Below, in pieces: positions 53,478-61,187 of a stretch of DNA of 64,000 nucleotides (position 1 is its first letter; each line of letters starts with the position of its first letter). The notes below the pieces were generated by a model that saw nothing but the letters and a program-made list of their open reading frames with translations, was not told where the DNA came from and did not search any database. Source of the DNA: Vibrio sp. FE10. Lineage in GTDB: Bacteria > Pseudomonadota > Gammaproteobacteria > Enterobacterales > Vibrionaceae. A program made the translations under genes and the position numbers. The DNA lies in assembly GCF_030297155.1 (NCBI RefSeq), contig NZ_AP028068.1, positions 1,674,001 through 1,738,000 on the forward strand, written 5' to 3'.

Positions 53478-55119
53478 TTATGATTTTATTATTGTTGGCG
53501 GTGGATCTGCGGGTTGTGTCATGGCTTCGCGGCTGTCTGAAGACCCGAATATCACGGTTTGCTTATTAGAAGCGGGTGGTAAAGACAGCAGCCCGTTCAT
53601 TCATACTCCGGTTGGCGTGGTGGCAATGATGCCAACCAAACTCAACAACTGGGCCTTTGAAACCGTTGAACAACCGGGTTTGAATGGCCGTAAAGGTTAC
53701 CAACCGAGAGGTAAGACACTTGGCGGTTCTAGCTCTATCAATGCCATGATGTATGCTCGTGGGCATCGTTACGACTATGACACATGGGAAAGCTTGGGTA
53801 ACACTGGCTGGAATTATGAATCGTGTTTGCCTTACTTTAAGAAAGCGGAAAATAACGAAGTTCACCAAGATGAGTATCACGGCCAAGGTGGTCCCTTGAA
53901 TGTGGCGAACCTTCGATCACCAAGCCCGATGTTGGAACGTTACTTAACGGCGTGTGAGTCGATAGGGGTTCCTCGTAATGAAGACATCAACGGTGCGGCT
54001 CAATTTGGGGCGATGCCGACTCAGGTGACTCAGATTAATGGCGAACGATGCAGTGCTGCCAAGGCTTATTTAACGCCAAACCTTTCAAGACCAAATCTAA
54101 CGGTCGTGACCAAGGCAACTACGCATAAGGTCTTGTTTGAACGCAAGAAGACGATTGGTGTAGAGTATGGTTCTAACGGCAAGCGTTATCAGATCCAATG
54201 CAACAAAGAAGTGATTCTTTCCGCTGGCGCCTTTGGTTCCCCCCAGTTGCTGTTACTGTCGGGTGTCGGCGCTAAAGATGAACTAGAGACGCATAGCATA
54301 GAGCAGGTTCATGAATTGCCTGGAGTGGGTAAGAACCTTCAAGACCATATCGACTTAGTCCATTCGTACAAATGCAGTGAAAAGCGTGAAACATTTGGTA
54401 TTTCGCTGCAAATGGCCTCTGAAATGACCAAAGCTTTACCGCTATGGCACAAAGAACGCCGCGGCAAGATGAGCAGTAATTTTGCAGAAGGGATAGGCTT
54501 TCTCTGTTCAGAAGATCATATCGCCGTGCCGGATCTAGAGTTTGTATTTGTCGTCGCTGTGGTTGATGACCATGCTCGAAAAATACATACCAGTCATGGG
54601 TTTACGTCTCATGTCACCTTGCTACGACCGAAAAGTATAGGCACGGTAACGCTCAATAGTAGCGATCCCTATGATCCGCCTAAGATCGATCCTGCGTTTT
54701 TCAGTCACCCTGAAGACATGGACATCATGATTAAAGGCTGGAAGAAGCAGTACCAAATGCTAGAAAGTGCGGCGTTTGATGATATCCGTGGCAATGCTTT
54801 TTATCCGGTCGATGCCAATGATGACAAGGCTATTGAGCAAGATATTCGAAATCGTGCGGATACTCAGTATCATCCAGTCGGAACCTGCAAAATGGGAACC
54901 GATGATGATTCTCTGGCCGTGGTAGATAACGATCTTAAAGTCTATGGATTGGATAACTTAAGAGTCATTGATGCTTCTGTGATGCCAACATTAGTGGGGG
55001 CGAATACCAATGCGCCAACCATTATGATTGCCGAAAAAATCGCAGATCAGATCAAAGAACAGTATGGGTTTAGCAAGCAACAAGACAATGAACAGGCAGA
55101 AGACGAGATGGTTGTATAA
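53470..55119 (+). CDS. GMC-family FAD-dependent oxidoreductase
   Basis: 549 residues. The start FIIVGGGSAGCVMASRLSED is the FAD-binding Rossmann motif; LGGSSSINAMMYARGHRYDY and GAFGSPQLLLLSGVG are the two GMC signatures; YHPVGTCKMG carries the catalytic His and GANTNAPTIMIAEKIAD ends the domain. It oxidises an alcohol to the aldehyde, passing electrons to a quinone (AlkJ or choline-dehydrogenase type). Translation is coupled to the ligase gene. No aldehyde dehydrogenase is next to it, so the middle step must be encoded elsewhere. Confidence 0.92.
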   Translation: MDSYDFIIVGGGSAGCVMASRLSEDPNITVCLLEAGGKDSSPFIHTPVGVVAMMPTKLNNWAFETVEQPGLNGRKGYQPRGKTLGGSSSINAMMYARGHRYDYDTWESLGNTGWNYESCLPYFKKAENNEVHQDEYHGQGGPLNVANLRSPSPMLERYLTACESIGVPRNEDINGAAQFGAMPTQVTQINGERCSAAKAYLTPNLSRPNLTVVTKATTHKVLFERKKTIGVEYGSNGKRYQIQCNKEVILSAGAFGSPQLLLLSGVGAKDELETHSIEQVHELPGVGKNLQDHIDLVHSYKCSEKRETFGISLQMASEMTKALPLWHKERRGKMSSNFAEGIGFLCSEDHIAVPDLEFVFVVAVVDDHARKIHTSHGFTSHVTLLRPKSIGTVTLNSSDPYDPPKIDPAFFSHPEDMDIMIKGWKKQYQMLESAAFDDIRGNAFYPVDANDDKAIEQDIRNRADTQYHPVGTCKMGTDDDSLAVVDNDLKVYGLDNLRVIDASVMPTLVGANTNAPTIMIAEKIADQIKEQYGFSKQQDNEQAEDEMVV

Positions 55120-55154
55120 TTAACAGAAACAGATATAACTGATTGTTTTACATT

Positions 55155-55199
55155 AGGTTAGGGAGTCTTATTTTGGTAAGGCTCTCTAACCTATTTTTT
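55155..55199. terminator. Terminator after the GMC gene
   Basis: AGGTTAGGGAG (55155-55165) pairs with CTCTCTAACCT (55182-55192, one G-U pair) and is followed by ATTTTTT. Confidence 0.82.
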
Positions 55200-55249
55200 G
55201 TACGCCTTCTTCAAGCACAAGCTAAATTAAAAGCGATATAAATACGAGT

Positions 55250-55684
55250 CTATTTGGTCAGAGCTTGATTAAGCCATTGATCAAATTGACCTTTTGGTAA
55301 CGCACCGTTAATCGTATCGACACGTTTGCCATCTTTAAACACCATCACCGTGGGGATACTTCTGATTTGGTACAATGCGGCAAGCTGTTGCTGAGCTTCA
55401 GTATCAATCTTAACGAATCGAACATCTCCCGAACGCTCTTTTGCGACGTCACTGAACACTGGCGCGAAGCCCACACATGGGTTGCACCATGTCGCCCAGA
55501 AATCGACAACCACAGGCTGTGAACTGTTCAGGATAGATTGGAAATTAAGTGACGTTCCCTCGATAGGAGCGCCATCGAGCAATGCTGTTTTGCATTTACC
55601 GCAGGTTGGGCTTTCTGAAATTCTTTCTGAAGGAACTCGGTTTACGCCATTACAAGAAGGGCAACGTGTGTTGAATGTAGACAT
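55250..55684 (-). CDS. trxC: Thioredoxin 2 with N-terminal zinc finger
   Basis: 144 residues. The N-terminal zinc-binding part has two CxxC pairs, RCPSCNG and PTCGKCK, as in TrxC. The thioredoxin domain follows with VVVDFWATWCNPCVGFAPVF and SIPTVMVFKDGK. The active site is WCNPC rather than the usual WCGPC. TrxC reduces disulfides in the cytoplasm and is linked to oxidative stress. It diverges from fabH2; I recall the same neighbour pair on V. cholerae chromosome II, which supports the replicon inference. Confidence 0.92.
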   Translation of the reverse strand: MSTFNTRCPSCNGVNRVPSERISESPTCGKCKTALLDGAPIEGTSLNFQSILNSSQPVVVDFWATWCNPCVGFAPVFSDVAKERSGDVRFVKIDTEAQQQLAALYQIRSIPTVMVFKDGKRVDTINGALPKGQFDQWLNQALTK

Positions 55685-55803
55685 AACTTTCTCTTTTTAT
55701 TGCAACTCCGTGTCTAACGCGATTTACGAATCGCGCACGGAACGCTTATACTGTTTAAAACAAGAATACGATACTTAAATAAAAACAAACAATAAACAGG
55801 TAA

Positions 55804-56904
55804 ATGATGACAAAATTTTACGCCGAAATTACTGGCTGGGGAAAGTGTCTGCCACCAGCCGTGCTGTCCAATGATGATTTAAGCACTTTCATTGATACGT
55901 CTGACGAGTGGATTCGAACTCGAACTGGTATCGAAAACCGTCGTATCAGTCATGTAAATACCTCTGAACTTGCGACTGTTGCAGCGAAACATGCAATGGC
56001 GTGTGCTGGCCTAACTGCTGAAGATATCGATCTTGTTATCATCGCGACGTGCAGCCCAGATTCTCTTATCCCAAATACTGCATCTAAGGTTCAACAGAAC
56101 CTAGGCATTAAAAGTGCAGCGGCTTTCGACCTTAACGCTGCGTGTACTGGATTTATTTACGGTGTTGAAACCGCGACTCGATTGATTCAAGCGGGCAACT
56201 ACCGCAATGCGATCGTTGTCGGTGCTGAACGTCTTTCTTTCTTCATCGACTGGACCAAACGTGATACTGCAGTTCTGTTCGGTGATGGCGCTGGCGCTGT
56301 GGTTCTATCTCGCACTGAAGAACAAGTTGGTTTGCAAGAAGCTCAGATCGGTTGTGATGCTGAAGGACGCGATATTCTAGCGGTACCAAAATTCGGTACT
56401 TCTATGGACCGCTTTGCGGCTGATAACGGCTACTGGGACTTTGATTTCGTTGGTAAAGAGATCTTCAAACGTGCAGTGAAAGGCATGGGCGCAGCGGCAC
56501 ACACAGTATTGAGCCGCACAGGTATCTCAACCGACAACATTGACGTTGTGATTCCGCACCAAGCGAACATCCGAATCATTCAAACTCTGTGTGATATGGC
56601 AGGTATCGATCGCGAGAAAGCGTTTGTTAATATCCAAAACTACGGCAACACATCCGCAGCGACTGTGCCAATCGCATTGTGTGAATCGCTAGAACAAGGT
56701 TTCGTTAAGCCTAACGACAACATTCTTGTTGCGGCATTTGGTGCGGGCTTAACGTGGGGGGCTGGCCACATTAAATGGGGTAGCCGTGTTGAACCGCTAG
56801 GTCAATCAGATGCTAAGCTTCCAGAAGCCGACAAATCTGCTTTAGAGCTTCTAGAAAGAGCCATTTTACACTGTAAAACACACCCGAATTCAGCGAGCGA
56901 ATAA
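55804..56904 (+). CDS. fabH: Beta-ketoacyl-ACP synthase III, second copy (FabH2)
   Basis: 366 residues, longer than E. coli FabH (317) by a C-terminal tail. The catalytic triad is visible: Cys in [10 protein letters not shown] (about residue 114), His in VIPHQANIR and Asn in [11 protein letters not shown]. It condenses acetyl-CoA or another acyl-CoA with malonyl-ACP. Its position next to trxC identifies it as the second, chromosome II-type copy of Vibrio. The start may be ATG 55804 or 55807; AGG lies 4 or 7 bases upstream. Confidence 0.92.
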   Translation: MMTKFYAEITGWGKCLPPAVLSNDDLSTFIDTSDEWIRTRTGIENRRISHVNTSELATVAAKHAMACAGLTAEDIDLVIIATCSPDSLIPNTASKVQQNLGIKSAAAFDLNAACTGFIYGVETATRLIQAGNYRNAIVVGAERLSFFIDWTKRDTAVLFGDGAGAVVLSRTEEQVGLQEAQIGCDAEGRDILAVPKFGTSMDRFAADNGYWDFDFVGKEIFKRAVKGMGAAAHTVLSRTGISTDNIDVVIPHQANIRIIQTLCDMAGIDREKAFVNIQNYGNTSAATVPIALCESLEQGFVKPNDNILVAAFGAGLTWGAGHIKWGSRVEPLGQSDAKLPEADKSALELLERAILHCKTHPNSASE

Positions 56905-56909
56905 CGCTG

Positions 56910-57401
56910 ATGGATACAGTAACCAAAGTACGTCTTATGACGAAAGCCGACCTTGATGGGGCGGCTTTAGTCCACCAAGCTACGTTTGTTCGACAACAGA
57001 ACTCAAAAGATTGGTTACAATGTAACTTAAATGCCACGCCGCGCTTTCTTAACTTTGTTGCAGAGAGTGAAGGTGAGATCGTGGGTTACATCATCTGGGT
57101 TCAGAAAAGCGGCTTTAGACCTGAAGCTGTATTAGAGTTAGAACAACTTGCGGTATTAATGAACGCACAGGGGCAAGGATTGGGTAAAAAGCTGATTCTA
57201 GATTCCCTGCCGCAGGTAAAACAGCATTTGGCGCAGCAAGGCTCAACACTAAAGCATGTTTTAGTGACCACCAGAGCGGATAACTTTGCACAGAAGCTGT
57301 ATCAGTCGACATTGGGTGCAGAGGTCGAAACCACGATTTCAAACCTGTACTCTGCGGATGAAGTGCTTATGATAGCTCGCAATGTGGGTGAGCGGATCTG
57401 A
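56910..57401 (+). CDS. GNAT family acetyltransferase
   Basis: 163 residues. The fold is recognised from the start VRLMTKADLDGAALVHQATF, then EGEIVGYIIW, LEQLAVLMNAQGQGLGKKLI (acetyl-CoA loop) and RADNFAQKLYQSTLGAEVE. It starts 5 bp after fabH2, so the two share a transcript. The substrate is unknown. A terminator follows at 57469. Confidence 0.85.
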   Translation: MDTVTKVRLMTKADLDGAALVHQATFVRQQNSKDWLQCNLNATPRFLNFVAESEGEIVGYIIWVQKSGFRPEAVLELEQLAVLMNAQGQGLGKKLILDSLPQVKQHLAQQGSTLKHVLVTTRADNFAQKLYQSTLGAEVETTISNLYSADEVLMIARNVGERI

Positions 57402-57468
57402 TCGCTGAGTTCTTAGAATCAATTATAATCAGCGGTACAAACCGACCATCATCGATAAACGTTTAATT

Positions 57469-57490
57469 AGGGACTAATCTAGTCCCTTTT
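57469..57490 (+). terminator. Terminator after the GNAT gene
   Basis: AGGGACT and AGTCCCT form a 7-bp stem with a 5-base loop, followed by TTTT. Confidence 0.78.
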
Positions 57491-57510
57491 GTTATTTCTT
57501 AGGAAGTGTT

Positions 57511-58743
57511 TTGAAGAAAGTTTTAGCAATTGGCTACGTTTGGCCAGAACCGAATTCATCGGCGGCTGGTAGCCATATGATGTCTCTTTTACGTCTATTT
57601 AAGAGACAAGGTTGGTCTGTTGAGTTCGCAACGCCAGCTCAAGAAACCGAGCACATGATTGATCTCTTTGAAGAGGGCATCACCAGCCAATCCATTCAGC
57701 TAAATTGCGATAGCTTTGACCAGTACATCGAAGAGCTGCAACCCGATGTCGTGATGTTCGACCGTTTCATGATGGAAGAGCAGTTTGGTTGGCGTGTTGA
57801 GAAAGTAAGCCCGAATGCCTTTAAGTTACTGGATACGGAAGACTTGCAGTTCCTACGTAACGCGCGCCATGAAGCTGTTAAGAAAGAGACAGAACTGACT
57901 AAAGCGCATTTGTACAGTGACTTGGCTAAACGTGAAATTGCCGCGATTCTACGCTGTGATCTTTCGTTGATCATTTCTAGCCATGAGATGGAGTTGCTTC
58001 AATCTGAGTTCAATATCGATCCAAAACTGCTTCATCACTTGCCGTTCATGGTTGATCTCAATACTCTACCTGAAAGCACGAAAAGCTTTGAAGAACGTAA
58101 GCATTTCATGACGATAGGCAACTTTAGACACGCACCGAACTGGGATGCTGTACTTCAGTTGCAAAAGATTTGGCCGAAGATTCGTAAACAGTTACCTGAA
58201 TCTGAGCTTCATATTTACGGATCTTACCCGCCGCCGAAAGCAACGGCTTTGCATAACCCTAAAACTGGCTTCCATATCAAAGGTTGGGCGAAAGACGCTC
58301 AAGAAGTGATGGAGCAGGCTCGTGTGTGTGTAGCACCTCTACGATTTGGCGCAGGCATTAAAGGCAAGTTACTTGATGCGATGAAGCTACAGACTCCGAA
58401 CGTGACGAGTGAAATCGGTAGCGAAGGCATGTTGCCACAAGGAGAACTGCAATGGCCGGGCGCGGTTGCTGATGATATCGATGAGTTTGTTGAACAAGCT
58501 ATCGCGCTCTATAAAGATGAAGAGAAGTGGCTTAAGGCACAAAGCCAATGTCATTCAATCCTTGAAGCGCACTACGAGCAGAATAAACTGGGCGACACAT
58601 TGATTGAGCGATTGATTGCGTTAGAGTCGGATCTTGAATCTCATAGACTGGATAACTTCTTTGGTTCGATGCTCAAACACCACAGCATGGCGAGTACTAA
58701 GTACATGTCGCAGTGGATAGCTGAAAAGAACAAGACTAAGTAG
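57511..58743 (+). CDS. Glycosyltransferase, GT4-like
   Basis: 410 residues starting at TTG, with AGGA six bases upstream; no ATG alternative is nearby. The GT-B fold is indicated by the first half, VLAIGYVWPEPNSSAAGSHM, and the second half, with FMTIGNFRHAPNWDAVLQL, ESELHIYGSYPP, GFHIKGWAKDAQEVMEQA and LRFGAGIKGKLLDAMKLQTP, the family's E-x7-E equivalent region. It transfers a sugar from a nucleotide donor, but the acceptor is unknown. It stands alone, away from any polysaccharide cluster. Confidence 0.85.
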   Translation: MKKVLAIGYVWPEPNSSAAGSHMMSLLRLFKRQGWSVEFATPAQETEHMIDLFEEGITSQSIQLNCDSFDQYIEELQPDVVMFDRFMMEEQFGWRVEKVSPNAFKLLDTEDLQFLRNARHEAVKKETELTKAHLYSDLAKREIAAILRCDLSLIISSHEMELLQSEFNIDPKLLHHLPFMVDLNTLPESTKSFEERKHFMTIGNFRHAPNWDAVLQLQKIWPKIRKQLPESELHIYGSYPPPKATALHNPKTGFHIKGWAKDAQEVMEQARVCVAPLRFGAGIKGKLLDAMKLQTPNVTSEIGSEGMLPQGELQWPGAVADDIDEFVEQAIALYKDEEKWLKAQSQCHSILEAHYEQNKLGDTLIERLIALESDLESHRLDNFFGSMLKHHSMASTKYMSQWIAEKNKTK

Positions 58744-58780
58744 CTTACACAATACAACCAATACAACCGAATTAAATCAT

Positions 58781-58812
58781 AAGCCCTTAGGTTAACGCCT
58801 AGGGGCTTTTTT
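58781..58812 (+). terminator. Terminator after the glycosyltransferase gene
   Basis: AAGCCCTTAGG and CCTAGGGGCTT form a stem with a 6-base loop (TTAACG) and trailing TTTTT. Confidence 0.85.
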
Positions 58813-58876
58813 CATGCAGGGTGCTTGTTAATTCCAGACTTACAAAACGAAACATACCTTTAGTACATTAGCATTG

Positions 58877-58896
58877 ACTAATTTATATTTATTAGT
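58877..58896. promoter_or_regulatory. Palindromic operator candidate upstream of the sulfur-transport pair
   Basis: ACTAAT, 8 bases, ATTAGT: a perfect inverted repeat that overlaps a possible promoter TTGACT (58875-58880) N16 TAAACT (58897-58902). Such sites suit a dimeric ArsR-type repressor. Confidence 0.6.
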
Positions 58897-58952
58897 AAAC
58901 TCTAATTTAAAGGTTGTTATGAGTTTATGATGTTTGTGGATAGGAGAGGTCT

Positions 58953-59414
58953 GTGCTTAGTTTGATTCCTTGGGATGCTTTTTTCGGTGGCATGTTGTTA
59001 GGCGTGTCGGCCATTGTTTTAATGTTGGGGATTGGTCGAGTTGCTGGCATTAGTGGCATTGTCAGCCGATTATTGCCAATTGGCACCAGTAACAAAGAAC
59101 GTAATGACGCGGATACAGCAAACACCGAAACACATTGGCGCATCGCCTTTGTTGTGGGAATGGTCGCAAGTGGTTGGCTATTGATTCCGACGGGCTACCA
59201 ACTTCCGCAGTTAGAAGAGATGAATCTCACTTTAGTGATTATTGCTGGCCTTCTGGTGGGCTTTGGTACTAAAACAGCGAACGGTTGTACTAGTGGCCAT
59301 GGCATTGTCGGAATGGCTCGTTTATCTAAACGTTCTATTGTTGCGACCTGTGTATTTATGGGTGTGGCAATCGTAACCGTGTTTATCAAGAATCTGACTG
59401 GCTTGGGGGCATAA
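58953..59414 (+). CDS. YeeE/YedE-family sulfur-transport protein, first half
   Basis: 153 residues from GTG 58953, with AGGAG six bases upstream. It has about four membrane helices and the conserved motif GFGTKTANGCTSGHGIVGMA, whose Cys is thought to handle sulfane or thiosulfate sulfur in TsuA-type carriers. Here the family is split into two genes (PmpA/PmpB-like), and the stop overlaps the next ATG by one base. The substrate is unproven. The operator candidate upstream could respond to sulfide or polysulfide. Confidence 0.85.
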   Translation: MLSLIPWDAFFGGMLLGVSAIVLMLGIGRVAGISGIVSRLLPIGTSNKERNDADTANTETHWRIAFVVGMVASGWLLIPTGYQLPQLEEMNLTLVIIAGLLVGFGTKTANGCTSGHGIVGMARLSKRSIVATCVFMGVAIVTVFIKNLTGLGA

Positions 59415-59845
59415 TGAAAAACGCTTCATTTACTATCGTTATCGGTTTGGTCGCAGGTATTCTTTTTGGCTCTGGCATGATCATCTCAGGGATGGTTGAT
59501 CCTGAGAAGGTACTCGGCTTCTTAGACATTACCGGTAACTGGGACATTAGTTTGGCATTCGTCATGGGTGGCGCGCTATTGGTCTTTGCACCGTTTTATC
59601 ATCTGGTCATTAAAAAGCGCGCTAAAGCCATCAATGGCGAGCCGTTAGATAGCCGTAACAATTCGTTGATAGACAGAAAGCTGATTCTAGGCTCAACAGC
59701 ATTTGGCTTAGGTTGGGGGATTGCAGGCTTTTGCCCAGGCCCTGCGGTAACTAGCCTAAGTGGCGGCAACCCGACGGTGTGGGTGTTTATGATAAGCATG
59801 TTGGTGGGAATGTGGCTAGCGGGTCGTACGAACAAAACCTGTTAG
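59414..59845 (+). CDS. YeeE/YedE-family sulfur-transport protein, second half
   Basis: 143 residues with about four membrane helices. The start FTIVIGLVAGILFGSGMIIS and the later FGLGWGIAGFCPGPAVTSLS, with its conserved cysteine, mark the second half of a YeeE/YedE module. It overlaps the first half by one base (TAATG), so the two products probably form one transporter. Confidence 0.85.
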   Translation: MKNASFTIVIGLVAGILFGSGMIISGMVDPEKVLGFLDITGNWDISLAFVMGGALLVFAPFYHLVIKKRAKAINGEPLDSRNNSLIDRKLILGSTAFGLGWGIAGFCPGPAVTSLSGGNPTVWVFMISMLVGMWLAGRTNKTC

Positions 59846-59906
59846 TAGCAAGCTTATCGCTGATTACATTGGCTTTGACGTCATTCGTTCTGAGCTGACC
59901 AAGCAT

Positions 59907-59953
59907 AGAGGTTGACTCGCTTTCAGCAAGAAAGCCAGTCAGCCTCTTTTTAT
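59907..59953. terminator. Terminator after the sulfur-transport pair
   Basis: GAGGTTGACT and AGTCAGCCTC pair with one G-U, long loop, followed by TTTTTA. Confidence 0.75.
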
Positions 59954-60008
59954 ATCTACTGTTTCTACTATTTGCAGTTATCTACAATCTGCTGTTATCT
60001 AAAATCTA

Positions 60009-60884
60009 TTATTTAATAGTCGTTGAAACTGGGCAGTGATCACTGAGTTTGTAGTCCAGCACATCTTGCGTTTCAAATACCTTTTGCTTAGCAGGAGAGG
60101 CATCCAAGGACTTGCTCACCACAATATGATCAATCACCGAACGGAACTGGTGTGTACGGTGATTGTTGCGGTTTGAGCGTACCTTACAATCTGCTCGAGT
60201 TTTTCGTGTTGCCAACTGAGCATCGGTATTTTGCGTCATATCTTTCCACATCCAATCTCTTGAATAGGAGAGGTTGTGGTTAAAGTCGCCCAGAATCGCG
60301 TAGTCTTCGCCTTTACGTTCTCTTTGCTGTATCCACTTATTCAGTTGTTGAGCTTGGTCTTTGAGCCTTGAACAATCGCGGTTAGACTTATACGCGCCGC
60401 TGCAACCCGCCTTTAAATGCACAGACAACATGTGAATTGGTTTTGTGTCCGTTTCTACAACCATATAGCTAGCAAACCTAAGCTTGCTGTTAGTACTCGT
60501 TTCTAGAGGAAAGTCAGCGTAGTCAGTGAGAGCGATTCCTTTACGAACCGCGAAGCCCGTATATTGGTTAACTTCTTTGAATTGTCGGTTACTATTTTTG
60601 GGCAATGAACGATCAGACATCAAGATTTCATATTGGTCACCAGCGATGCGTTGAATGGCATTTATGTCATCGACTTCTTGAAAAGCAACCACATCCGCAT
60701 CTAAGGATTGGAAATACTGTTCGAGTTTATCGAAATCCGCTTGATCACGTTGGGCAGAAAACTTATTCACAGCCACATTGGTTGATAACCATTCGATATT
60801 CCAACTGGATATGGTCAAAGGTTCAGCAAATGCGTGGCTACTGAGTAAGCAACTTAGCATTACCCACTTTTGAAGTCGTTTCAT
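60009..60884 (-). CDS. Exported endonuclease/exonuclease/phosphatase-family protein
   Basis: 291 residues. A signal peptide (MKRLQKWVMLSCLLSSHAFA) is followed by the four motifs of the EEP fold: SSWNIEWLS, FQEVDD, GDFNHN and SDHCPVS. Family members are DNase I-like nucleases or phosphodiesterases; the export signal suggests an extracellular or periplasmic nuclease. It is convergent with the sulfur-transport pair and divergent from nrdD. Confidence 0.88.
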   Translation of the reverse strand: MKRLQKWVMLSCLLSSHAFAEPLTISSWNIEWLSTNVAVNKFSAQRDQADFDKLEQYFQSLDADVVAFQEVDDINAIQRIAGDQYEILMSDRSLPKNSNRQFKEVNQYTGFAVRKGIALTDYADFPLETSTNSKLRFASYMVVETDTKPIHMLSVHLKAGCSGAYKSNRDCSRLKDQAQQLNKWIQQRERKGEDYAILGDFNHNLSYSRDWMWKDMTQNTDAQLATRKTRADCKVRSNRNNHRTHQFRSVIDHIVVSKSLDASPAKQKVFETQDVLDYKLSDHCPVSTTIK

Positions 60885-61051
60885 TCCAAATATCCCTAAT
60901 TTTGTCGTCCAATATAGTTGAGCCGTTATCCTACAACACTTACCAAAAATTCAACTCTTTTTAGCAGTTTTTTTATTGTTACATTGTTTCTTTTCGACTT
61001 GAGAACTCACGTAATAATATTGGATTTATCTTGTTCAGCGTGCGCGTTTTA

Positions 61052-61065
61052 TTGATCCAAATCAA
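61052..61065 (+). promoter_or_regulatory. FNR site of the nrdD promoter, perfect consensus
   Basis: TTGAT-CCAA-ATCAA is an exact match to TTGATNNNNATCAA. Its centre is 41.5 bp before a start at about 61100, set by the -10 element TTAAAT (61088-61093). Confidence 0.88.
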
Positions 61066-61096
61066 TACTCAAAGTTGGTGGTTCTCGTTAAATACG

Positions 61097-61112
61097 CCAC
61101 AATATCTAGTGT
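61097..61112 (+). promoter_or_regulatory. NrdR box 1
   Basis: CCACAATATCTAGTGT fits the NrdR consensus acaCwAtATaTwGtgt. It overlaps the predicted transcription start. Confidence 0.78.
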
Positions 61113-61127
61113 TAGTTAAACGATAAA

Positions 61128-61143
61128 TCGCTCTATATAGTGT
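61128..61143 (+). promoter_or_regulatory. NrdR box 2
   Basis: TCGCTCTATATAGTGT fits the right half of the NrdR consensus well. It begins 31 bp after box 1, the usual three-turn spacing of NrdR box pairs. Confidence 0.75.
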
Positions 61144-61187
61144 GTTTGTGGATAAGTCTGTGAATACCTCAAGAGTAAGGAGAAGTG

